From Virgisporangium aurantiacum (GTDB taxonomy: Bacteria; Actinomycetota; Actinomycetes; Mycobacteriales; Micromonosporaceae), in NCBI RefSeq assembly GCF_016863635.1, contig NZ_BOPG01000012.1, positions 496,001-560,000 on the forward strand: DNA of 64,000 nt, given 5' to 3'. Positions 32,091 through 40,438 of this stretch are shown piece after piece (positions within the stretch are counted from its first letter, which is position 1; every line of letters starts with the position of its first letter). The notes under the pieces were generated by a model. The model did no database searches and was not told the DNA's origin. It worked only from the letters and a program-made list of their open reading frames with translations. Position numbers and translations under genes: made by a program.

Positions 32091-33821
32091 CTACCGGACG
32101 GCGGCGGGTTCGGGCTCCTCCGAGACCTCCTCCGCGGCTGCGGACGCCCGGGCCTGGTGCGCGGAGACCTTCCGCAGCGGAAGCTCCTTCATCAGCAACG
32201 ACAGCACGAACCCGACGGCCGCGACGCACGCGGCGATCGCGAACACGACCTCCATCGAGTTCGCGAAGCCCTCCTGGAACGGTTGCGCCAGGCGCGGGTC
32301 GATGTCGTGCAGGAACGACGAGTCGTTCAGGACGCCGCTGCGGTCGACGGCGTTCGCGGGATCGCCGACCGCGTCGAGGATCGGCGCGTTCGCCGGGTCG
32401 CCGGTGACGGCCGGATCGGCGAGGGCGGCCCGGAACCGGTCGGTGCCGAGGGCGGCGGTGATCGTGCCGGCGATGCCCGTCCCCGCGTAGTGGAACAGGA
32501 TCGAGAACAGCACGGCCGTGCCGGACATGAGACCGAACTGGCGGACGAACGACGCGGCACCGGTCGCGACGCCGATGTCCTCCATCGGCACGGCGTTCTG
32601 GGTGGCGACGGTGAGCGTCTGGATGCAGCAGCCCAGCCCGACGCCGTACACGCACATCAGGAGCATCACGCCGACCAGCGGCGTGGACGCGTCGAGGCCG
32701 AACGCGAACAGCACCAGCGACGCCGTCACCAGCGCCATCCCCACGATCGGGTACCGCTTGTACCGGCCGCTGCGCGACATCAGCCGGCCGACGAGCAGCG
32801 ACGCCAGCACCATGGCCACGACCAACGGCAGCACCATGAGGCCGGCCGCCATCGGGCTGGCGTTGCGCACGATCTGCAGGTACTGCGGAATGATGACCGA
32901 CCCGGTGAACAGGCTGATGCCGTAGATGAGGCCGAGGCCGCAGAACCGGCTGAACTCGCCGCTGCGGAACAACCGCAGGGGAATGAGCGCGTCGTCGCCG
33001 GCCCGGCGCGAGGCCGCGAGCCACGCGGCGAACCCCAACGGGACGACCGCCAGGCACGCCAACGACTCCAGCGACCCCCAGCCCCAGAGGCGTCCGCGTT
33101 CGACGACGAGCAGCAGCGGCACCAGCGTCGCCACGAGCGTCACCGAACCGAGCCAGTCGACCCGGCTCGACCGGCGCGCCGTCTGCACGTTGAGCACCTT
33201 GGCGACCACGACGAGCGCCACCAGCCCGACCGGGACGTTCACCAGGAACACCCAGCGCCAGCCGGTGATGCCGAGGATGGTCGGCTGGCCGGCGAGCACG
33301 CCGCCGATCACCGGGCCGAGGACGCTCGACGTCACGAAGATCGCCAGGAGGTAACCCTGGTACCGGCCGCGTTCGCGCGCGGGCACGATGTCGGCGATGA
33401 TGGCCAGCCCCAACGAGATCAGGCCGCCGGCGCCGAGACCCTGCAACCCGCGGGCGAGCGCCAGCTGGTCCATCGACATCGCGAACGTGCACGCGACCGA
33501 GCCGACCATGAAGACCGAGATGGCGATGAGGAACATCGGCTTGCGGCCGTGGATGTCGGAGAGCTTGCCGTACAACGGTGTCGTGGCCGCCATCGCGACG
33601 AGGTACGTGGTGAGCGTCCACCCCTCCTGGCGCAGGCCGCTCAGGTCGTCGGCGATGGTCCGGATCGCGGTGGCGAGGATCATCTGGTCGAGCGCCGCGA
33701 GGAACATGCCGATCTGCAGACCGGCGAGGATCGTGAGGATCTGCCGGTGGGTCAACGCGCCCTGCCGGGCCGCCGCGGTTACGGCGGCGGTCCCGGCAGT
33801 GGTCGGGTCGGTGCGGGTCAT
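32091..33821 (-). CDS. MFS drug/peptide exporter, DHA2 (EmrB/QacA) type
   Basis: A 576-residue membrane protein with 14 predicted spans. The DHA2 motifs are present: FLAALDQMILATAIRTIADD (motif D1), GKLSDIHGRKPMFL (motif A) and GYLLAIFVTSSVLGPVIGG (motif C). The C-terminus has a long soluble loop at about 450-510 before the last span. It begins one base after the stop of the PqqD-M50 protease gene, so the two are translated together. In this setting it could export the processed 26-residue peptide or a product of it; general drug efflux is the alternative. Confidence 0.92.
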   Translation of the reverse strand: MTRTDPTTAGTAAVTAAARQGALTHRQILTILAGLQIGMFLAALDQMILATAIRTIADDLSGLRQEGWTLTTYLVAMAATTPLYGKLSDIHGRKPMFLIAISVFMVGSVACTFAMSMDQLALARGLQGLGAGGLISLGLAIIADIVPARERGRYQGYLLAIFVTSSVLGPVIGGVLAGQPTILGITGWRWVFLVNVPVGLVALVVVAKVLNVQTARRSSRVDWLGSVTLVATLVPLLLVVERGRLWGWGSLESLACLAVVPLGFAAWLAASRRAGDDALIPLRLFRSGEFSRFCGLGLIYGISLFTGSVIIPQYLQIVRNASPMAAGLMVLPLVVAMVLASLLVGRLMSRSGRYKRYPIVGMALVTASLVLFAFGLDASTPLVGVMLLMCVYGVGLGCCIQTLTVATQNAVPMEDIGVATGAASFVRQFGLMSGTAVLFSILFHYAGTGIAGTITAALGTDRFRAALADPAVTGDPANAPILDAVGDPANAVDRSGVLNDSSFLHDIDPRLAQPFQEGFANSMEVVFAIAACVAAVGFVLSLLMKELPLRKVSAHQARASAAAEEVSEEPEPAAVR

Positions 33822-33822
33822 G

Positions 33823-35184
33823 TCAGGCCGCCACGCGCTGCGCGGTGGTCGCGGGCTCGGTCGGCGGGACGACGATGCTGCCGCTCCACGCGTGTCCGCT
33901 CCGGCGGCGCTTGCGGGCCCGGTACAGTCCCCGGATCCAGAGGAAGATGCCGCCGCCGTCGATCGCCAGCACGATCACGCCGATCGTGAAGAAGTCGAGC
34001 GACGTGAACCGCGAGTCCTGGCCGGTGACGAGCAGCACCACCTGCTCCAGGTAGCCCCACAGGATCGGGATGTAGAAGAACACCAGCACCGACAGCGAGA
34101 AGAACCGGCCGAGGCAGTAGACCACCGCGTACCCGCGGACGGCGCGCCGCTCCCGGCGCGGGATGCCCGACTGGTCGACCAGGCGGTGCCGCTGCCGGAA
34201 CACGCGGGCCACGACGTTGCGCAGGAACGCTTCCGTGTCGGCCATCAGGTTCTTCGTGTTGAGCATGTTGGCGATCACGTAGTACAGGTCGGTGCGCAGG
34301 TAGAAGAACAGCTGGAACGTGATCCGCAGGACGTAGGTGTAGAAGACGGCGTGCAGCAGCGCGGCGAGGATCGGGTGCACGTCGATGATGCCGTGCCGGC
34401 CGGCGTACAGCACGCCGACGAGGATCGACGCCGACGCGGCGTCCACAATGGACCCGAACAGGTAGGCCAGGTACCGCCGTCGCTTCGGCGCCATCATGAT
34501 GCCGCTGATGTCGGTCTGCGCGACCATCGTGTAGAGCAGGTTGCCCATGCCGAGGCTCGCGCTCACACCCGCGGCGCGGGCGGCGATCGCATGGGCCAGT
34601 TCGTGCACGGCGGTCGCGACGATCGTGCAGATGATGGTGAGCCAGGTGAGCAGCGCGAAGTGGCCGCCCTCGAACAGGAACACCTCCGGACCCGGTGTGA
34701 GGCCGGGGTCGCGCGTCAGCAGCGTCACGCCGCCGGCGGTGAGCAGCGCGGCGACCGTCAGCACCACGGGCCCGCAGAAGCGCCGCGCCACGTGCGGCGG
34801 GATCCAGTCGAAGCTCCACTGGCGGCGGGGGGCCGGCTTGGGTTCCTCGGCCGTACCGGGCAGCGCGGGCGCCACCGCTGTCGGCTCCACAGTGTCCGAA
34901 TCCACAGTGTCCGAATCCATAGTGGACAGTGACACGAAGCCCTCGCTGGCCAGCGCGGCCAGGAAGTCGTCGAGATCCGGGGTCTCGTCGTACTTCTCCC
35001 GGTACAGCGTGGCGGCCTCACCGACCGTCCTACCGTCGGCAAGGGCGTTGAGAATGTCCAGCCCTTCGGCCGGGATCGAAAGATAGACGTTGCGATCGAC
35101 GTGGCCGATGGTGACTTCGTCGCCCTCGCGCCTGTGCGCGAACGGCGGCACCACGACCAGGGCATCGGGTGGGTAGCCGGCCAT
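33823..35184 (-). CDS. PqqD-like domain fused to M50-type membrane zinc protease
   Basis: A 453-residue protein. Residues about 1-87 fit a PqqD-like/RRE fold (RNVYLSIPAEGLDILNALAD, then GRTVGEAATLYREKY and LDDFLAALASEGFVSL), the leader-binding module of many RiPP systems. An acidic linker with repeated DSDTV follows. The membrane part has about six helices and the zinc motif HELAHAI (H194, E195, H198), as in site-2 proteases. The HEXXH lies inside a hydrophobic helix, consistent with cleavage in the membrane. The gene follows a 26-codon peptide gene and precedes an exporter gene. Recognition of that peptide by the PqqD domain and cleavage by the protease are inferred. Confidence 0.82.
   Translation of the reverse strand: MAGYPPDALVVVPPFAHRREGDEVTIGHVDRNVYLSIPAEGLDILNALADGRTVGEAATLYREKYDETPDLDDFLAALASEGFVSLSTMDSDTVDSDTVEPTAVAPALPGTAEEPKPAPRRQWSFDWIPPHVARRFCGPVVLTVAALLTAGGVTLLTRDPGLTPGPEVFLFEGGHFALLTWLTIICTIVATAVHELAHAIAARAAGVSASLGMGNLLYTMVAQTDISGIMMAPKRRRYLAYLFGSIVDAASASILVGVLYAGRHGIIDVHPILAALLHAVFYTYVLRITFQLFFYLRTDLYYVIANMLNTKNLMADTEAFLRNVVARVFRQRHRLVDQSGIPRRERRAVRGYAVVYCLGRFFSLSVLVFFYIPILWGYLEQVVLLVTGQDSRFTSLDFFTIGVIVLAIDGGGIFLWIRGLYRARKRRRSGHAWSGSIVVPPTEPATTAQRVAA
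34886..34930. repeat. Three tandem 15-bp units related to the 13-bp palindrome
   Basis: Two identical TCCACAGTGTCCGAA units are followed by TCCATAGTGGACAGT. They encode the repeated DSDTV in the linker of the PqqD-M50 protein. Each unit contains most of the GTCCACWGTGGAC word, which suggests local expansion of that element. Confidence 0.6.
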
Positions 35185-35227
35185 CGGCCTGTCCTTCCGG
35201 AGGTTGCTGGTGGGTCTGCGCTGGTTC

Positions 35228-35273
35228 GGCAGGAGCCGGATCGTGGGTCCGATGCCGACGCCCGGCTCCTGCC
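35228..35273 (-). terminator. Hairpin between precursor peptide gene and protease gene
   Basis: GGCAGGAGCCGG (35228-35239) and CCGGCTCCTGCC (35262-35273) form a perfect 12-bp stem with a 22-base loop, in the 106 bp between the 26-codon gene and the protease gene. Partial termination or mRNA protection here would give more precursor than enzyme, a common layout in RiPP operons. Confidence 0.6.
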
Positions 35274-35290
35274 GTGCCTCATCGGAGCGA

Positions 35291-35371
35291 TCAGACCTGA
35301 ACGGCGCACGCGGTCGCGGCGTTGGCGCTGGTCTTGATGTCCTCGATCTTGCGAACGGAGAGCTTCTTCAC
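35291..35371 (-). CDS. Candidate RiPP precursor peptide, 26 residues
   Basis: This short gene starts with GTG at 35369-35371 and ends with TGA at 35291-35293. The site AGGAGGTGA, complementary to the 16S rRNA tail, lies 5 bases before the GTG, stronger than any other ribosome-binding site in the window. The peptide has a basic, leader-like N-terminus (MKKLSVRKIEDIKTSA) and a small, Ala/Thr-rich C-terminus (NAATACAVQV) with one cysteine. It has no signal peptide. It precedes the PqqD-M50 protease and an MFS exporter in the same direction. No known modification enzyme is present, so the product may be a cleaved, possibly unmodified peptide. I do not recognise the family. Confidence 0.65.
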   Translation of the reverse strand: MKKLSVRKIEDIKTSANAATACAVQV

Positions 35372-35599
35372 TGTGGTCACCTCCTCCCCTCGCTCGGTGT
35401 GAACACATAGTGCCGAGCCGGTCGGGGTGTTCTCTGCTCACTTGTGCGCGCGCGGATCGCGCCTTTTCCGGTAGACCGCGCGGATAAAACCGGTACGGGG
35501 CAACGGAAAACCGGTCACGCACAACTTTGAGCGGACCGTCGGCGACGCCGTCGGGTGCACTTGCCGGCAACCACGAGACGCGCGAGAAGGGAACCGACC

Positions 35600-36001
35600 A
35601 TGGCGGAGCAGGCGAAGGCCACACTCACCATCGGCAGCTGGAACGAGGGCCCGTACCAGGAGTGGGACTCCGGTGCGAAGCTCGTGAAGGCGTCCGTCAC
35701 CGGCACGTTCGCCGGCGACATCGAGGGCGACGGATCATCGGAGATGCTCATGGCGTACCGCAGCGCGAGCAGCGCGTCGTTCACCGGCCTGCAGCTGGTC
35801 GACGGCTCGGTGGGCGGGCGCAGCGGCCGGTTCGTCATCGAGCTGTCGGGCACGTTCGAGGCCGGCACCGCCACCGTCGCGTGGACGGTCGTCCCGGGCT
35901 CCGGCACCGGCGAGCTTGCGGGCATCACCGGCACGGGCGGCTACACGGCCGGCCCCGGCGACTTCCCGACGATCACCGTCGGTCTGGACTACGACCTCTG
36001 A
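35600..36001 (+). CDS. DUF3224-family protein
   Basis: A 133-residue soluble beta-barrel protein. The landmarks KLVKASVTGTFAGDIEGDGS, SASFTGLQLVDGSVGGRSGR, FVIELSGTF and VVPGSGTGELAGITGTGGY match DUF3224 proteins, which resemble the allene oxide cyclase barrel. No catalysed reaction is known. AAGGGA precedes the ATG at 35600. It is divergent from the candidate peptide gene across 228 bp. A second DUF3224 gene of exactly the same length lies in the biosynthetic cluster at 45456-45857. Confidence 0.82.
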   Translation: MAEQAKATLTIGSWNEGPYQEWDSGAKLVKASVTGTFAGDIEGDGSSEMLMAYRSASSASFTGLQLVDGSVGGRSGRFVIELSGTFEAGTATVAWTVVPGSGTGELAGITGTGGYTAGPGDFPTITVGLDYDL

Positions 36002-36014
36002 CCCGCACGCTCAC

Positions 36015-36045
36015 GACGGCCGGCCGCACACCGCGGCCGGCCGTT
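36015..36045 (+). terminator. Hairpin terminator after the DUF3224 gene
   Basis: ACGGCCGGCCGC (36016-36027) and GCGGCCGGCCGT (36033-36044) form a perfect 12-bp stem with a 5-base loop, followed by TTC. It starts 15 bases after the stop codon. Confidence 0.75.
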
Positions 36046-36196
36046 TCGTGCGCAACGTACCCCCATCGTCCCACGACGCCGGGTCGGCCGTGCCGGCATG
36101 CTGTCCGACCGTATCGGTGGATGAACGGAAGGTGATCAAGGTGTAGAAAGCTATCGATGTCCTCACGGGGGCGAGACCGGAGAAGGTGATGCGACG

Positions 36197-37660
36197 ATGC
36201 ATCCACTCACGAGCTCCCCGCACCGGCGATCACTCCGGACGGCGCTGATCGCCGCACCCGTTGTGGCCGTGCTCCTGCTCACCGGCGGACCGGCGGCGGC
36301 GAACGTGCCGGTGACCCAGGTCAGCAACGATCCGTTCACCGACGCGCAGGCCCAGCACCAGACCGAGGTGGAGCCCGACACGTTCGCGTTCGGCGCCACG
36401 ATCGTCTCGGCGTTCCAGGTCGGCCGGGTCGCCGGCGGCGGCAGTTCGAACATCGGCTGGGCCACCTCCACCAACGGCGGCGCGACCTGGACCAACGGCT
36501 TCCTGCCCGGGATCACCACCGTCGGCGGCGGCACCTACACCGCGGCCAGCGACCCGGTGGTCGCCTTCGACGCACAGGACAACGTGTGGATGATCTCCAG
36601 CCTCGGCATCCGCTCCGGTGGCGCCGACGTGCTGACCAGCCGCTCCACCAACGGCGGACTCACCTGGGGCAACCCGGTCGTGACGGCCACGGGTGACCTG
36701 GACAAGAACTGGATCGTCTGCGACAACACCGCGAGCAGCCCGTTCTTCGGCAACTGCTACACGCAGTACGACATCGTCAGCGGCAACCAGATCCGGATGC
36801 GCACGTCCACCAACGGCGGTCTCACCTGGGGCGCGGCGCTGGCGTCCGGCGGCGGGGCGACCGGTCTGGGCGGCCAGCCGGTGGTGCGCCCGAACGGGAC
36901 CGTGATCGTGCCGTACCGGGCCACGAACGCGGCCCAGATCCGGTCGTTCCGGTCGATCGACGGCGGGGCCAGTTGGCGGGCGACGGTGCTGGTCTCCTCG
37001 ATCAGCCACCACACCGTGGCCGGCGGTCTGCGCGAGTCGCCGCTGCCGTCCGCCGAGATCGACTCGGCCGGGACGGTGTACGTGGCCTGGGCGGACTGCC
37101 GGTTCCGCGGCGGCTGCACCCGCAACGACATCATCGTGAGCGAGTCGACCAGCGAGACCACCTGGGCGGCGCCGTACCGGGTACCGATCGATCCCACGGC
37201 GAGCACCGTCGAACACTTCGCGCCCGGCATCGGCGTCGACAGATCAACGGCCGGCGGGTCCGCCCGGATCGGCCTGACGTACTACTCCTACCCGAACTCG
37301 GCCTGTACGGCCGCGACCTGCCAGCTCAACGTCGCGTTCATCTCGTCGACCAACGGCGGTACCAGCTGGAGCGCACCGACCCAGATCGCCGGGCCGATGA
37401 CCCTGTCCTGGCTCCCGAACACCACGCAGGGACGCATGTTCGGCGACTACATCTCGACGTCCGTGCTCAACGGCGGCAACGCGTGGACGGTGATCCCGGT
37501 CGCCACCGTGCCGACCGGATCCACGTTCCACGTGCCGATGGTCGTCCCCACCGGCGGCATGGCCGTCACCGGCGGCGCCCTGCGGGCCACCGGCGAGCCC
37601 GCCACCGACTCCGCCACCGACGCCGGCGCCACCGCCGTCGCGCCGGCCACCGCGAACTGA
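36197..37660 (+). CDS. Secreted Asp-box (BNR) sialidase-like beta-propeller
   Basis: A 487-residue exported protein. The signal peptide covers about residues 1-34 (RRSLRTALIAAPVVAVLLL, cleavage near AAA-NV). Asp-box motifs recur: STNGGATW, STNGGLTW twice, SIDGGASW and STNGGTSW, spaced as in six-bladed propellers. The catalytic Arg triad and FRIP motif of true sialidases are not evident, so it may be a lectin-like or glycan-binding propeller. The tail is rich in Thr, Ala and Asp. It is followed 51 bp later by a related gene. GGAGAAGGTG precedes the ATG. Confidence 0.8.
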   Translation: MHPLTSSPHRRSLRTALIAAPVVAVLLLTGGPAAANVPVTQVSNDPFTDAQAQHQTEVEPDTFAFGATIVSAFQVGRVAGGGSSNIGWATSTNGGATWTNGFLPGITTVGGGTYTAASDPVVAFDAQDNVWMISSLGIRSGGADVLTSRSTNGGLTWGNPVVTATGDLDKNWIVCDNTASSPFFGNCYTQYDIVSGNQIRMRTSTNGGLTWGAALASGGGATGLGGQPVVRPNGTVIVPYRATNAAQIRSFRSIDGGASWRATVLVSSISHHTVAGGLRESPLPSAEIDSAGTVYVAWADCRFRGGCTRNDIIVSESTSETTWAAPYRVPIDPTASTVEHFAPGIGVDRSTAGGSARIGLTYYSYPNSACTAATCQLNVAFISSTNGGTSWSAPTQIAGPMTLSWLPNTTQGRMFGDYISTSVLNGGNAWTVIPVATVPTGSTFHVPMVVPTGGMAVTGGALRATGEPATDSATDAGATAVAPATAN

Positions 37661-37711
37661 CCCGGTCACGACCCACGTCCCGGGGCCACCGCACCGATCG
37701 GAGGAGTACCG

Positions 37712-39316
37712 ATGCGAACTGTCCGACGAGCCCTCGCGATCGGCGCGGCGGCCCTGCTCGTCCTCGCCACGCCCGGACCGGCCGGCGCCGCGTCCGTCGA
37801 CGGCCTGGTGCGCGTCTCCGGCGGTTCACCGTTCGCGGGCTGCGCCGTCGGCGCGACGCCCGACTCGGTGGTGTACCCGAACGCGGAGGTCGAACCGTCG
37901 GTCGCCACCAACCGGTTCCTGCCGTTCGAGGTCGTCGGTGCGTGGCAGCAGGACCGCTGGAACGACGGCGGGGCGCGCGGTCTGGTCTCGGCCTTCTCCC
38001 GGGACGGTGGCCGCACGTTCCGCCGGTCGGTGTGGCCGGTGTCGCGGTGCGCGCGCGGTGGGCTGAACTACGAACGGGCCTCCGACCCGTGGGTGAGCAT
38101 CGGACCGGAGGGCACCGTGTACGGCAGCGCGCTGCCGTTCGACGTCAACACGCCGCGCAACACCGTTGCCGCGCTCACGTCGTACGACGGCGGCCGTACC
38201 TGGCGCAACGTCACGGTGCTGCTCGACGACACGCAGCCGCAGTTCGCCAACGACAAGAACAGCGTCACCGCCGACCCGGTCCGGCCCGGCTCGGCGTACC
38301 AGGTGTGGGACCGGTTGGAGTTCAGCCCGGACCTGACGGAGTTCGTCGGCGGTCCCACGTACCTGTCGGTCACCCGCGACTTCGGCCGCACGTGGAGCAC
38401 GCCGCGCGTGATCGTACCCATGGCACCGTTCCAGCAGACGATCGGCAACGTCATCGTCGGCGACCCGCGCACCGGCGCGCTGTACAACTTCTACACGTCG
38501 ATCCAGTACACCGACGCGGCCGGCAGCGGGATCGTGTTCGCCAGGTTCGAGGTCGTCCGGTCCACCGACGGCGGAACCACCTGGAGCGCGCCGTCGGTGG
38601 TGGCCACCGACTCCAGCGTGCAACCCGTGAACCCGAACACCGGCCAACCCCTGCGCACCGGGTTCGGCCTGCCGTTCCCGGCCGTCGACCCGCGCACCGG
38701 CGAGCTGTACCTCGCCTACGAGGGATCCGACTTCACCGGCGGCCGGTACAACCAGATCCAGCTCGTGCACAGCACCGACCGCGGCCGCACCTGGAGCGCA
38801 CCGGTACGGGTGAACGCGGACCCGTCCGTCCCGGCGTTCACCCCGTCGATCGCCGTCACCACCGACGGCGATGTCGGCGTCACCTACTACGACCTGCGCA
38901 CCCTGCGCCCCGGCAACACCACCACCCTGCCCACGAGTACCTGGCTGACCGTCTCCCCGCGCGGCGGCCGGCATTTCGACGCCGAACGGCAGATCGCGCC
39001 CGTGTTCGACCACAACGTCGCCCCCGACGCCGGCGGCCTGTTCCTCGGCGACTACCAGGGCCTGGCGACCTTCGGCGACCGGTTCCGGGCCCTGTTCGTC
39101 ACCACCAACGCCCATCAACCGAACAACCGGACCGACGTCCACTTCGGCCAGTTCCGCCCGACCGATCTCGATCGGCGCGTCCCGGCCGGTGCCACGGCCG
39201 GTGCCACGGCCGGTGCCACGGCCGGTGCCACGGCCGGTGCCACGGCCGGTGCCGTCGCCGGGCCACGCGCGATCGGTCCCGCGGCCACGCGGCCGGCAGC
39301 GGCTACTCGACGGTGA
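37712..39316 (+). CDS. Secreted Asp-box (BNR) sialidase-like protein with AGAT repeats
   Basis: A 534-residue exported paralogue of the preceding protein. The signal peptide is RRALAIGAAALLVLATPGPA to about residue 26. Asp boxes include SRDGGRTF, SYDGGRTW, TRDFGRTW, STDGGTTW and STDRGRTW. The strand-loop FLGDYQGLATFGDRFRALFV near the end also occurs, in altered form, in the partner. The C-terminal 40 residues are low-complexity AGAT repeats from a 12-bp tandem repeat and end in a basic tail. GGAGGAGTACCG precedes the ATG. The last 14 bp overlap the convergent AlkZ-like gene. Substrate and anchoring are unknown. Confidence 0.8.
   Translation: MRTVRRALAIGAAALLVLATPGPAGAASVDGLVRVSGGSPFAGCAVGATPDSVVYPNAEVEPSVATNRFLPFEVVGAWQQDRWNDGGARGLVSAFSRDGGRTFRRSVWPVSRCARGGLNYERASDPWVSIGPEGTVYGSALPFDVNTPRNTVAALTSYDGGRTWRNVTVLLDDTQPQFANDKNSVTADPVRPGSAYQVWDRLEFSPDLTEFVGGPTYLSVTRDFGRTWSTPRVIVPMAPFQQTIGNVIVGDPRTGALYNFYTSIQYTDAAGSGIVFARFEVVRSTDGGTTWSAPSVVATDSSVQPVNPNTGQPLRTGFGLPFPAVDPRTGELYLAYEGSDFTGGRYNQIQLVHSTDRGRTWSAPVRVNADPSVPAFTPSIAVTTDGDVGVTYYDLRTLRPGNTTTLPTSTWLTVSPRGGRHFDAERQIAPVFDHNVAPDAGGLFLGDYQGLATFGDRFRALFVTTNAHQPNNRTDVHFGQFRPTDLDRRVPAGATAGATAGATAGATAGATAGAVAGPRAIGPAATRPAAATRR
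39188..39247 (+). repeat. 12-bp tandem repeat, five exact units
   Basis: GGTGCCACGGCC is repeated five times without change, with a sixth altered unit (GGTGCCGTCGCC). It encodes GATA repeats in the tail of the second Asp-box protein. Exact copies suggest recent slippage; the length may vary between strains. Confidence 0.85.
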
Positions 39317-40391
39317 CCGCGGCGCCGGCGACGCCGCGGACGCCGGCCAGCACCTCGGCCTCGGCCTCGATCGCATCGCGGGCGTTCTTCGGGAGCTTTC
39401 CGAACGCGGTGACGGTCACGGTCAGCAGCTTCCGGCCCGAGGACTTGGCGCGCCAGGTGCCGGCGATCTCGCCACCGGCGAGGACGGCGCCCGGGTTGCC
39501 GAGGATGCGCCACACCTCGCCCTGGCGGGCCTTGTCGGGGACGATCAGCGCACGGTCGCGCGCCTGCAGGAACGGGTCGCTCGGCGGCAGCAGCCGCACG
39601 GCGTCGGGCCGCTCGGCGGCGGCGAACGCGTCGACGGCGTCGGCGGGCAGGAACGCCTTTCGCCCGTCGACGCGGATCTCGGTGAGATCGTCGGGCCAGT
39701 ACGGCTTCAGGTGGGCCTGCGTGGTGCCGACGAACTTGGCCACCTCGGCGGCCGTCGCCGGTCCGAGCAGCCGCAGGTAGGCGCGGATCACCGCGTCGAG
39801 CCCGGCCATTTTCTTCGGGGTGGTGCCGCGGTCGGCCAGCGGTTCGATGACGGTCGCCGAGCCGTCGACGCGGAGGCCGACGCCGCCGGCGAGCCCGGCG
39901 AGCTGGAACAGCGCGCCGGAGATGTGCCGCGCGCCGCAGGGCCGGCAGTCGAGCGTCAGCGTCGGATCGATCCGGGCGCTGACGGCCGTGCTCACCTCCC
40001 CCTTGAGCATCGGCGCGCCGACGACGGCGCGGAACGCCTCGGCCGTCTGCCGGTAGGCGTCGACGCCGAGCGGGGCCGCCGCCTTCACCGGCGTGGTGAC
40101 GAAGCGGGCCGCCGCGTCGGCGTCGCTGACCGGCCACAGCGCGGCGGCCAGCGCCGGCAGGTCGGTGGTGCGCTGCAGGTGCGGGGCGCCGCGGTGCGAC
40201 CAGACCAGCCGCAGCGCCGCGTCGTCGACCGGTTTCGAGGTGCGGGCGGCGAGCGCCTGGCGCGCCGCCCCGTACGGCGTGTCCTGCACGCCGAGGTCGA
40301 GCACGGCCAGCTCCGCCGGCGGCAGGTCGACCCGGTGCAGTTGCTGGGCGAGTATCCGGTAGGCCATGACCTTGCTACGGTCCGCGTCCAC
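39303..40391 (-). CDS. AlkZ-like winged-helix DNA glycosylase family protein
   Basis: A 362-residue cytosolic protein of the HTH_42/AlkZ-like group, which removes alkylated bases or unhooks interstrand crosslinks. The early LDLGVQDTPYGAARQALAAR carries the catalytic Q-x-D/Q type motif as QD, and the three-winged-helix body has VRLVWSHRGAPHLQRTTDL-like and PYWPDDLTEIRVDGRKAFLP segments (first quoted with its local residues RLVWSHRGAPH). Some members are resistance proteins encoded within genotoxin clusters. This one lies directly downstream of, and in the same direction as, the biosynthetic operon ending at 40439, 47 bp away across a small hairpin. A self-protection role is possible but not shown. 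Confidence 0.75.
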   Translation of the reverse strand: MDADRSKVMAYRILAQQLHRVDLPPAELAVLDLGVQDTPYGAARQALAARTSKPVDDAALRLVWSHRGAPHLQRTTDLPALAAALWPVSDADAAARFVTTPVKAAAPLGVDAYRQTAEAFRAVVGAPMLKGEVSTAVSARIDPTLTLDCRPCGARHISGALFQLAGLAGGVGLRVDGSATVIEPLADRGTTPKKMAGLDAVIRAYLRLLGPATAAEVAKFVGTTQAHLKPYWPDDLTEIRVDGRKAFLPADAVDAFAAAERPDAVRLLPPSDPFLQARDRALIVPDKARQGEVWRILGNPGAVLAGGEIAGTWRAKSSGRKLLTVTVTAFGKLPKNARDAIEAEAEVLAGVRGVAGAAVTVE

Positions 40392-40410
40392 CCGGACACC
40401 CTACCGAGCC

Positions 40411-40430
40411 GGCCGGAAGGTCTGCCGGCC
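40411..40430 (-). terminator. Small hairpin after biosynthetic operon A
   Basis: GGCCGG (40411-40416) pairs with CCGGCC (40425-40430) around an 8-base loop, between the FAD oxidoreductase stop and the AlkZ-like start. It is weak, so read-through into the AlkZ-like gene is likely. Confidence 0.35.
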
Positions 40431-40438
40431 CGCGGGCT

